8,752 bases of DNA from an uncultured Oscillospiraceae bacterium (GTDB lineage: Bacteria; Bacillota; Clostridia; Oscillospirales; Acutalibacteraceae), in assembly GCA_900554535.1 (NCBI GenBank), contig USIA01000069.1:1-8752 (forward strand). The letters run 5' to 3'. Positions 1 to 5,232 of the stretch are shown piece by piece. A program made the position numbers and the translations under genes. Position 1 is the first letter of the stretch, and each line of letters opens with the position of its first letter. The notes beneath the pieces were generated by a model. That model ran no database searches, was not told where the DNA came from, and saw only the letters and a list, made by a program, of their open reading frames with translations.

Positions 1-98
1 CCGCTGGCGGAATTTCCGCCGCAGGCTGTGACGCCAAGCGCAATGGCACCGGTCAGTACGAGTGCGGCTGTTCCGCGCAAAAACTTTTTAAACTGCAT
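1..98 (-). CDS. ABC transporter substrate-binding lipoprotein, N-terminal fragment (runs off left edge)
   Basis: Only the first 32 codons are present. They encode a classic lipoprotein signal peptide: a basic start (MQFKKFLRG), a hydrophobic core, and a lipobox VTAC with the lipidation cysteine at residue 26, followed by a GGNSASG linker typical of secreted solute-binding proteins. The product should be anchored to the outer face of the membrane and deliver substrate to the permease encoded just upstream. The ATG at 98-96 lies inside the permease gene (11-nt overlap), with an AAGGAGAG ribosome-binding site at 114-107, so translation is probably coupled. The family assignment rests on the signal peptide plus operon position, because no binding domain is visible. 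Substrate unknown. Confidence 0.85.
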   Translation of the reverse strand, partial: MQFKKFLRGTAALVLTGAIALGVTACGGNSAS

Positions 99-1806
99 TT
101 GTAGCTCTCTCCTTCATCACATTAGGTTGTTGGTTGTTGCGGCCGGGTTGTTCGGCCTTTGCTTTCCTTTTATGGGTAATCAACGCGACAATGCCCTTGA
201 CCACAAGGTTTGTAACCAGAATCAACAGGGACAGCGCGAAGATGTCGTCAAATTTGCCCAGATGTTGCAGAGATGAAATCTTGGTCGTCATGACCATCGT
301 GTACGGCCCGGTCAGGAACACAACCGCACTGATGGTGACCATGGCATTGACAAAGTAATAGCCGAACACCTGTAGAATTGTGGGCGCGGCATTGGGCGTG
401 ACAATGCGTGCAATGGTTTTTAGCCAGTTGTCGCCCATCAACCTGGCCGTCGTTTCCCAAGACGCATTCATCTTGGACAGCGAATCTTTCATCATCTGAT
501 AGGGCGTTGCAAAGTAATGGACGATGTTGCAAATAACCAGGATGGCGAACGTACTCTGCAACGGCCCACCAGTAAAGGCGAAGAGGAAGCCGATGCCCAG
601 CACCATGCCTGGCACAGTGTTGACGATACTTGAGACGGCATCCACCCCGCGCCGAGCGGCCTTGGGCAGATGGCTGCGGGCGGTAATCAGCGCCGCAGCA
701 TAGCTCAAAAGGCATCCAAACACCGCCGTCAGCGCAGACACAAACAGGGAATTAAAGAACACGCTGTTGAGGTCCGGCGAGGTGAAAAGATTTTTGATGT
801 GGTCGAGCGTAAAGTTCGGTTGATAGGGCCACATCTGCACAAAGGGGACAATCAAAATGATCACAAATACCTGTAACACCGCCACCAGCGCGACGATGGA
901 ACCAACGCCGCAGAGCGTGTCGCGCAGGCGGCCGCGCGGGATCTCTATCGGGGTGACCTTGCTATAGCGGATGTTATACCGCTCGATCACGGCCATAACC
1001 ACGATGCTCACGATCGACGGAATCAGCATGACGACAGCCACCACTGCACCCTTGTTGAAGTCCGGCACGGAGCCGAGCATCTGGTTGAAGAGTTCCATTG
1101 CGATTACATTGTATTGGCCGCCGATCGAAGTTGGAATGCCGTAATCCGTAAAGCTCAGGAAAAAGGACTGGACAAATGCTACGCATATAGTGCCAGCCAA
1201 AGGGCGCACAATCGTGCGCAGAAAGGTGGAGAGCTTACTGTCCCCCATCACGCGCGATACGATCATGAACTTTTTGTCCACAAACTGAAAGCTGTTGTGA
1301 ATGAGCAGGAACGCAGTGGGCAAGGTATAGATGACATAGCCGATCAGCAGACCGTTGAATCCGTAAATGTCAAACAGCGGCTTGCCGCCCAGCATCCGGG
1401 TAATCAGCCCAGTCCGGCCAAAGGAATAAAGAATCGCAAAGCCGTATGTGATGGTCGGCAGGAGCATGGGAAGCTGCGTTAAGAGGGTAATTGCCTTTTT
1501 TAGCCCCTTTGGGAGATTCGTACAGTTGACCGTATAGGCCAGCAGGAACGCCAGCAGCACCGCCACCAGTCCCGCACAAGCGGAAACTTTTAGGCTGTTG
1601 CCGATGCTTTCCAGAAAATCAAACTTCTGAAAAACAGCCAGGTAACTGGCAAAGGACAGGGATCCATCCCCGGTCTGAAAAGACTTTGCCAAAAGTAGCA
1701 CCATCGGCGCCGCGAGGAATACTACAAACACGGCCGCCACCACGGCCAGGAGCACATGCAGCTCCTTTTCGCGCATCTTTTGGCGCGGCTGCTTTGCCTC
1801 ATGCAT
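88..1806 (-). CDS. ABC importer permease, fused double membrane domain (FbpB/ThiP-like)
   Basis: A 572-residue integral membrane protein made of two homologous permease halves in one chain. Hydrophobic segments start at about residues 18-40, 75-93, 108-129 and 150-170, and a second set lies in the C-terminal half (about 300-322, 350-375, 397-430, 480-500, 521-543). Each half has its own EAA-type ATPase-docking loop: RVMGDSKLSTFLRTIVRP at about 185-202 and RLMGDNWLKTIARIVTP at about 455-471. A fused permease of this length is typical of the Fe(III), thiamine, 2-aminoethylphosphonate and hexose-phosphate importer group. The ATG at 1806-1804 overlaps the ATPase gene by 8 nt, with an AGGTGG ribosome-binding site at 1818-1813. 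The tail after residue 544 is basic and presumably cytoplasmic. Substrate cannot be decided from sequence; names such as 'iron permease' would be guesses. Confidence 0.93.
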   Translation of the reverse strand: MHEAKQPRQKMREKELHVLLAVVAAVFVVFLAAPMVLLLAKSFQTGDGSLSFASYLAVFQKFDFLESIGNSLKVSACAGLVAVLLAFLLAYTVNCTNLPKGLKKAITLLTQLPMLLPTITYGFAILYSFGRTGLITRMLGGKPLFDIYGFNGLLIGYVIYTLPTAFLLIHNSFQFVDKKFMIVSRVMGDSKLSTFLRTIVRPLAGTICVAFVQSFFLSFTDYGIPTSIGGQYNVIAMELFNQMLGSVPDFNKGAVVAVVMLIPSIVSIVVMAVIERYNIRYSKVTPIEIPRGRLRDTLCGVGSIVALVAVLQVFVIILIVPFVQMWPYQPNFTLDHIKNLFTSPDLNSVFFNSLFVSALTAVFGCLLSYAAALITARSHLPKAARRGVDAVSSIVNTVPGMVLGIGFLFAFTGGPLQSTFAILVICNIVHYFATPYQMMKDSLSKMNASWETTARLMGDNWLKTIARIVTPNAAPTILQVFGYYFVNAMVTISAVVFLTGPYTMVMTTKISSLQHLGKFDDIFALSLLILVTNLVVKGIVALITHKRKAKAEQPGRNNQQPNVMKERATNAV

Positions 1807-2572
1807 GGCAGGCCACCTGCCCTTTATGCGGGCCGTTGAACAGCGAATAGATGTTATTGCGCTTGATGATGAGCTGGTCTAAGATAAATTTCTGCACAAA
1901 GGAGTTCTTAGGCTCATTGACGATTTCTTCCGGTTCTGCATATTGCGAAATTTTTCCTTTGTTGAGGATCAGCACCTTGTCCGAGAGGGTCAGGGCCTCC
2001 TCCGGGTCGTGCGTCACGATGATGGTTGTCAGGTGGTACTGCGCCACGATTTGTTTGATTTTTTCTTTGATGGATTCCTTGATCACGCCGTCAAGCGCGC
2101 TCAGAGGCTCATCGAGCAACAGCAGGCGCGGCTTCATCACGAGTGTGCGTGCCAGCGCGACTCGCTGCTTTTGCCCACCGGAAAGCTGGTCGATCCTTTT
2201 GTTCAAATGCTCCCGCAAGCCGAGCAGCTCGATCAGCTCGTTTACTTCCTCTTTCGTGGCAAGTCCTGGCTTGTTGCGCAGACCATAGGTGATATTTTTA
2301 TAGGCATTCAGATTTGGGAACAATGCATAATCCTGAAATACAATGTTGAAGCCACGCTTTTCCATGGGCGTGTGTGTGATGTCCTCACCGTTATAGAGGA
2401 TCTGTCCCTCTGTGGCATCTGTGATGCCTAACAGAATATTCAGCAGCGTCGTTTTGCCGCCGCCAGACGGGCCGAGGATGGAGACGATCTGCCCGTCGTC
2501 GATGGACAGGCTGATACCGTCGAGCACCTTGGCGGCGCCGTACGATTTTTTGATGTTTCTAAGTTCCAGCAT
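1799..2572 (-). CDS. ABC importer ATP-binding protein
   Basis: A 257-residue cytoplasmic ATPase that should power the neighbouring double permease as a homodimer. All nucleotide-binding motifs are intact: Walker A GPSGGGKT (34-41), Q-loop glutamine 80 in VFQDYALFP, signature LSGGQ (130-134), Walker B LLLLD with catalytic Glu155, D-loop SALD (158-161) and H-loop His188. The protein ends about 70 residues after the H-loop, so it lacks the C-terminal TOBE regulatory domain usual in FbpC, PotA and AfuC relatives (about 350 residues). In that it resembles ThiQ-type ATPases. It is first in the importer operon. The ATG at 2572-2570 is preceded by AAAGGGGAA at 2589-2581 with an 8-nt spacer. The stop codon lies inside the permease start region (8-nt overlap). 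Confidence 0.95.
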   Translation of the reverse strand: MLELRNIKKSYGAAKVLDGISLSIDDGQIVSILGPSGGGKTTLLNILLGITDATEGQILYNGEDITHTPMEKRGFNIVFQDYALFPNLNAYKNITYGLRNKPGLATKEEVNELIELLGLREHLNKRIDQLSGGQKQRVALARTLVMKPRLLLLDEPLSALDGVIKESIKEKIKQIVAQYHLTTIIVTHDPEEALTLSDKVLILNKGKISQYAEPEEIVNEPKNSFVQKFILDQLIIKRNNIYSLFNGPHKGQVACHA

Positions 2573-2580
2573 ACAGCGGG

Positions 2581-2589
2581 TTCCCCTTT
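2581..2589 (-). promoter_or_regulatory. Ribosome-binding site of the importer ATPase gene
   Basis: On the minus strand the sequence AAAGGGGAA lies 8 nt before the ATG at 2572. It fixes the start of the first importer gene. It is also next to an inverted repeat (2591-2627) that could fold in the leader RNA. Confidence 0.7.
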
Positions 2590-2590
2590 C

Positions 2591-2627
2591 GCAAATTACG
2601 GTTTTCTTTCATTTGCCTGCGTAATTT
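2591..2627 (-). repeat. Overlapping inverted repeats in the leader of the importer operon
   Basis: Two pairings share the same bases. AAATTACG (2593-2600) is complementary to CGTAATTT (2620-2627), an 8-bp stem with a 19-nt loop. GCAAAT (2591-2596) is complementary to ATTTGC (2611-2616), a 6-bp stem with a 14-nt loop. Both use 2593-2596, so only one can form at a time. They end only 2 nt from the ribosome-binding site of the ATPase gene. The pairing is visible in the sequence; any regulatory role is inference. Confidence 0.4.
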
Positions 2628-2734
2628 TTAAAAAAGCATCTGGAAATCTACACGTTCGCGGTTTTCTGGTGCGTCTATATTTTCCCATGAAAGGTCAAGA
2701 TAAGCAATTAATCTCCTCTTAAATGTGCGTAAAA

Positions 2735-2751
2735 TGAATATTAAATATTCA
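2735..2751. promoter_or_regulatory. 17-bp palindrome, candidate operator for the RpiR-type regulator
   Basis: The sequence TGAATATTAAATATTCA has perfect 8-bp arms around one central A. It lies in the 246-nt gap between the regulator gene and the importer operon, about 165 bp upstream of the ATPase start and just downstream (in the minus direction) of the regulator's terminator. Size and symmetry suit a dimeric helix-turn-helix regulator, and the nearest such gene is the RpiR-family one. AT-rich palindromes also arise by chance, and no second copy was found in the window. I did not find a convincing -35/-10 pair for the importer operon. Confidence 0.4.
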
Positions 2752-2752
2752 A

Positions 2753-2790
2753 AAAACTACAAAAAGAGCATGTAGATTTCCTACATGCTC
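2753..2790 (-). terminator. Rho-independent terminator of the RpiR-type regulator gene
   Basis: Reading the minus strand, GAGCATGTAG, loop GAAAT, then CTACATGCTC form a perfect 10-bp stem (2790-2766). TTTTTGTAGTTTTTT follows directly (2765-2751). The hairpin begins 28 nt after the regulator stop codon. There is no T-run on the plus-strand side, so it acts leftward only. It separates the regulator transcript from the importer operon, which implies that the importer has its own promoter or relies on read-through. Confidence 0.9.
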
Positions 2791-2818
2791 CGCCCAAATT
2801 TCAAAAAATGCAGGCCTA

Positions 2819-3697
2819 TTATGCCCCATGGTAGCCGCGGTCGCGGATGTATCGTCCGCTGGCGTCGAGCGCCGCGGCGTACCGCTCATAATCGCTTAAG
2901 ATCACACCCATGTACAGCATATCCACAATCGAACAGTGACAAACGCGCGAAAAAATCGCGTTGCCATAAATCACACATTGCCCCGACCCTGCATACAGGC
3001 AAACGTCTGCCCACTCGGCCAGCGGCGCACCGGAAAAATTGGTCACTGCGATAGTCTTGGCCCCTTGCTTATGCGCCAAGCGCAGGGCTTTGATCGTGTC
3101 TGAGGAACTGCCGGAATATGAAAACGCCAGCGCCACATCCTCTCCCGACAGATGGCCCGCCGCAATCTGCTGCAAATAGGCATCCGTGTGCATCCGGCAT
3201 CGCAGGCCCAAATACGTCAGCTTATTGAGCAGGTCGTTTGCCGGCACCGCAGAATTTTCTACACTGTAAATGTCGATAATCCGCGCTTTACCCAACAGCA
3301 TCACGGCCCGCCGAAACTCCTGCAAGGACAGCGCCTTGAGCGTGTCGTCCAACATCGCCTTGGCGCCGTTGATCGCTTTTAGGGGGACTTCCTCAATTCG
3401 GTCCCATGGGTGCAGGTCAAAACCGCCCAGCGGGTCGAACTCCGGCCCATCCTCGCCGCGCTTTCCAATACGCATCAACACATAGCGCAGCTCGCGATAG
3501 CCGCCAAATCCCAATGCCCGCGCAAAGCGAATCACAGTCGGCTGGCTGACGCCCGATTTTTCCGCCAGCTCCACGATCGAAAGGTTGCCTGTCTCCGCCA
3601 GATTCTCTAACACACAAGCAGCCACCTTTTTTTCGGAAGGCCGCAACGTTGCATAAATTCGTTTGATGCGGTCCTCTACCCCAATCGAGCTCTCCAT
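2819..3697 (-). CDS. RpiR-family transcriptional regulator with SIS domain
   Basis: A 292-residue cytoplasmic regulator. The N-terminal part (about residues 8-80) is the RpiR helix-turn-helix domain, with LSIVELAEKSGVSQPTVIR as the DNA-reading segment and ALGFGGYRELR after it. The C-terminal part (about 120-265) is a sugar-isomerase (SIS) fold carrying SVENSAVPAND and SYSGSSSDT, the serine-rich loops that in this family hold phosphosugars. It most likely controls the importer operon next door and is separated from it by a terminator. An ATG 17 codons further upstream (3748) has no good ribosome-binding site. The chosen ATG at 3697 has AAAGGTGAG at 3712-3704, and residues MESSIGVEDRIKRIYATL match the usual start of RpiR proteins. 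The actual ligand is unknown. Confidence 0.92.
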   Translation of the reverse strand: MESSIGVEDRIKRIYATLRPSEKKVAACVLENLAETGNLSIVELAEKSGVSQPTVIRFARALGFGGYRELRYVLMRIGKRGEDGPEFDPLGGFDLHPWDRIEEVPLKAINGAKAMLDDTLKALSLQEFRRAVMLLGKARIIDIYSVENSAVPANDLLNKLTYLGLRCRMHTDAYLQQIAAGHLSGEDVALAFSYSGSSSDTIKALRLAHKQGAKTIAVTNFSGAPLAEWADVCLYAGSGQCVIYGNAIFSRVCHCSIVDMLYMGVILSDYERYAAALDASGRYIRDRGYHGA

Positions 3698-3703
3698 TGT
3701 ACT

Positions 3704-3712
3704 CTCACCTTT
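3704..3712 (-). promoter_or_regulatory. Ribosome-binding site that sets the RpiR regulator start
   Basis: AAAGGTGAG on the minus strand ends 6 nt before the ATG at 3697. The longer open frame starting at 3748 has no comparable site, so the shorter protein is preferred. Confidence 0.7.
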
Positions 3713-3823
3713 CTTACATGTTTTAGAAACCACCAGCACCCAATTCAAAGCCTGACATCAAGGTACGGTTCTTTTCTTTTAGTTTAGCGAAAAGCCGTTG
3801 TGCTGTATAGGTTTCTAACAAAT

Positions 3824-3853
3824 TTATAACGCAAACTTAATGTATTTCTACAA
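3824..3853 (-). promoter_or_regulatory. Weak candidate promoter for the RpiR-type regulator
   Basis: On the minus strand, TTGTAG (3853-3848) and TTATAA (3829-3824) are separated by 18 nt. Both hexamers match the sigma-A consensus only partly. Another possible -10, TATACA, lies at 3809-3804. Either would give a leader of more than 100 nt before the ATG at 3697. The call rests on position and partial matches only. Confidence 0.3.
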
Positions 3854-3885
3854 AAATGGTCTTCGCCTCTATAGGTGGCTGATTC

Positions 3886-3907
3886 TGATTGAATTTAGCT
3901 GATTTTG
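3886..3907 (+). promoter_or_regulatory. Distal operator-like element matching the fru promoter
   Basis: TGATTGAATTTAGCTGATTTTG matches 4015-4036 (around the -35 box) at 17 of 22 positions, in the same orientation and 129 bp upstream. A promoter-proximal site plus a distant look-alike is the arrangement used by several DeoR-family regulators that loop DNA. The assignment to FruR is inference. Confidence 0.4.
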
Positions 3908-4007
3908 CATATTTCTTTTGTTTGTTTTTAACTGATCATTACCCAATTTTCGTTTCAACTAATAGTTTCATTGTCTATATTTCGTCATTGTGTGCATATA
4001 TTATTCT

Positions 4008-4037
4008 CCAATTTTGATTGACTTTGGCCAATTTCGG
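4008..4037 (+). promoter_or_regulatory. Candidate FruR operator overlapping the fru promoter
   Basis: CCAATTTTG at 4008-4016 and CCAATTTCG at 4028-4036 are direct repeats exactly 20 bp apart, about two helical turns. They flank the -35 hexamer, and the second lies in the -35/-10 spacer. A third copy, CCAATTTTCG, is at 3943-3952. A protein bound here would block RNA polymerase, consistent with autorepression by the DeoR-type regulator encoded just downstream. The repeats are visible in the sequence; the identity of the bound protein is inferred. Confidence 0.45.
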
Positions 4038-4046
4038 TGATATGAT
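4018..4046 (+). promoter_or_regulatory. Strong sigma-A promoter of the fructose operon
   Basis: TTGACT (4018-4023) and TATGAT (4041-4046) are separated by exactly 17 nt, each matching five of six consensus bases. Transcription should start near 4053, leaving only about 17 nt of leader before the fruR ATG at 4070. There is therefore no room for a riboswitch, and control should act at transcription initiation. Confidence 0.85.
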
Positions 4047-4069
4047 GAAGGGAGAAAGGAGACAAAGCC

Positions 4070-4837
4070 ATGCTGACACAGGAAAGGCAGGCCGCCATCT
4101 TACAGCTTTTGCTGGAAAAGGGGTCCATAAGTGTGACAGACCTGACTGCCCTACTGAACAGCTCGGATTCTACCATTCGGCGCGACCTGAACGCCCTGGA
4201 TGCACAGGGGCTTCTTCATAAAGTGCGCGGCGGTGCGACAGCACTGGAAAATCGGTTTTCTCGAGAAGAAAATGAGGTTGCGGTTCGATATAAACTTTAC
4301 CGAGAGGAAAAAGCTATCATTGCCAAGGAAGCGGCCGCGTTGGTCAAGCCGGGCGATTTGGTGTATATAGACGCAGGCACTACGACGGAGCGAATGACGG
4401 ATTTTCTCACGTGTACGGACGCCGTCTACATGACAAACGGCATCCAGATTGCGCGCAAGCTGGCTCGGCATGGTTTGACGGTCTACGTGCCCGCAGGGCG
4501 CATCAAAAACGTTACCGAGGCAATTGTTGGCGGGGAGACACACATCAGTCTGTTGCGCTATAATTTCACGCTTGGCTTTTTCGGGACGAATGGCATTACG
4601 CTCCACGAGGGCTTCACGACGCCGGATCCCGCCGAAGCGCGTGTCAAATCGACTGCGCTTTCTCATTGTCAACGGCGCATTGTGCTGGCGGACCCGAGCA
4701 AGTTCGGTGCACTTTCTGCCGTTTCCTTTGCAAAACTCTCGGAAGCAGAGATCATGACCACCAAACAGCCAGACCCGCAGTATCGCAACACTACCACCAT
4801 TCTGCTGGCTGGCGAAAAAGCGGAATTTTCCACCTAA
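4070..4837 (+). CDS. fruR: DeoR-family regulator of the fructose operon
   Basis: A 255-residue DNA-binding regulator. Residues 6-57 form the DeoR helix-turn-helix with the family signature ending STIRRDLNAL and then KVRGGA. Residues about 76-235 form the DeoRC sensor domain, with the phosphate-binding DAGTTT (101-106), TNG (122-124), FGTNGI (171-176), GFTTPD (181-186) and ADPSKFG (207-213). Such regulators normally repress and release DNA when a sugar phosphate binds. With fruK and fruA in the same operon, fructose-1-phosphate is the likely signal. Being first in the operon, it regulates its own synthesis. AAAGGAG at 4055-4061 with an 8-nt spacer supports the start. Whether it represses or activates is not proven by sequence. 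Confidence 0.93.
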   Translation: MLTQERQAAILQLLLEKGSISVTDLTALLNSSDSTIRRDLNALDAQGLLHKVRGGATALENRFSREENEVAVRYKLYREEKAIIAKEAAALVKPGDLVYIDAGTTTERMTDFLTCTDAVYMTNGIQIARKLARHGLTVYVPAGRIKNVTEAIVGGETHISLLRYNFTLGFFGTNGITLHEGFTTPDPAEARVKSTALSHCQRRIVLADPSKFGALSAVSFAKLSEAEIMTTKQPDPQYRNTTTILLAGEKAEFST

Positions 4838-4879
4838 TATACAACCGCAAAGCGGAGCAGTATAAAACTATAAGTAATT

Positions 4880-4887
4880 AAAAGGAG
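4880..4887 (+). promoter_or_regulatory. Ribosome-binding site of ptsH
   Basis: AAAAGGAG lies 10 nt before the ptsH ATG, in an AT-rich 60-nt gap after fruR. A strong site suits HPr, which the relay usually needs in excess. I found no convincing second promoter in this gap. Confidence 0.65.
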
Positions 4888-4897
4888 TTATTGAGCT

Positions 4898-5155
4898 ATG
4901 AAAACATTTACCTACACCATCACCGATCGCGAAGGCATCCATGCACGTCCGGCCGGACTTCTTGTCAAGGAAGCAGGAAAGTACAAAAGTCAGATTATGA
5001 TTGAAAAAGCTGGCAAAAAAGTGGACCTCAAGCGTATTTTTGCACTGATGAGCCTTGCCGCCAAAAAAGACGAACAAGTGACCGTGACCTGCGAAGGCGC
5101 CGACGAAGCAGAGGCCGCTACTGCATTGGAGGCATTCTTCAAGGAAAATCTTTAA
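4898..5155 (+). CDS. ptsH: HPr phosphocarrier protein, variant lacking the Ser46 regulatory site
   Basis: An 85-residue cytoplasmic phosphocarrier, the usual HPr length. It takes phosphate from Enzyme I on His15 and passes it to EIIA of the fructose transporter. The active site GIHARPA (13-19) is intact, with His15 and Arg17 at canonical positions. The segment that normally carries the regulatory serine reads VDLKRIFALMS, which puts Arg at position 46 (codon CGT, 5033-5035). This HPr therefore cannot be phosphorylated there by HPr kinase and should not act as a CcpA partner in the usual way. It lies between fruR (60-nt gap) and ptsI (77-nt gap to the chosen start). A fructose-dedicated HPr is possible, but a sole cellular HPr cannot be excluded from this window. 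Confidence 0.95.
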   Translation: MKTFTYTITDREGIHARPAGLLVKEAGKYKSQIMIEKAGKKVDLKRIFALMSLAAKKDEQVTVTCEGADEAEAATALEAFFKENL

Positions 5156-5174
5156 TCAGAATATTTCCAATAAA

Positions 5175-5199
5175 GCGCACCAAATCCCTTGGGTTGCGC
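5175..5199 (+). promoter_or_regulatory. Hairpin between ptsH and ptsI
   Basis: GCGCACCAA (5175-5183), loop ATCCC, then TTGG (5189-5192) and TGCGC (5195-5199) form a 9-bp stem with a 2-nt bulge. An alternative pairing uses ACC with GGT. A-rich sequence follows it and there is no T-run, so it is not a standard terminator. It could stabilise the ptsH end of the message or mark a processing point. It is visible as base pairing only. Confidence 0.4.
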
Positions 5200-5219
5200 A
5201 AACATACCTGCATCAAGAG

Positions 5220-5225
5220 AAAGGA
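5220..5225 (+). promoter_or_regulatory. Ribosome-binding site that sets the ptsI start
   Basis: AAAGGA sits 7 nt before the ATG at 5233. An in-frame ATG at 5194 lies within the intergenic hairpin, has no such site, and would add 13 basic residues absent from the family. The 5233 start is therefore preferred. Confidence 0.7.
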
Positions 5226-5232
5226 TACGAGC

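Larger units (their letters stand above)
3698..4069. other. Divergent intergenic control region between the RpiR regulator and fruR
   Basis: This 372-nt stretch contains no convincing gene. It is clearly more AT-rich than the flanking coding DNA. It contains the strong rightward fru promoter, a weak candidate leftward promoter, short TGATT-type repeats (tandem CTGATT at 3879-3890, again at 3899-3904), and repeated CCAATTT elements. Short open frames crossing it have no ribosome-binding site and no recognisable content. Confidence 0.8.

Noticed and set aside
2573..2818. TPP or other riboswitch upstream of the importer operon
   Set aside because: I looked for conserved riboswitch cores such as the thiamine element and saw none. 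The only structures are the terminator, the palindrome and short inverted repeats.
3698..3748. Upstream start for the RpiR-type regulator adding 17 residues
   Set aside because: The ATG at 3697 has a good ribosome-binding site and the typical family N-terminus, while the upstream ATG has neither.
3940..3960. Possible CcpA-binding (cre) site near TTGAAACG on the minus strand
   Set aside because: The spacing and the second half do not fit the cre consensus. No convincing cre site was found by eye in the divergent region.
4845..4855. CCGCAAAGCGG hairpin after fruR as a terminator
   Set aside because: Only a 4-bp stem with a 3-nt loop and no T-run, so it is unlikely to stop transcription before ptsH.
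5194..5232. Upstream start for ptsI adding 13 residues
   Set aside because: There is no ribosome-binding site before it, and the extra residues are absent from Enzyme I proteins. The ATG at 5233 also gives exact agreement with canonical residue numbers (His189, Cys502).
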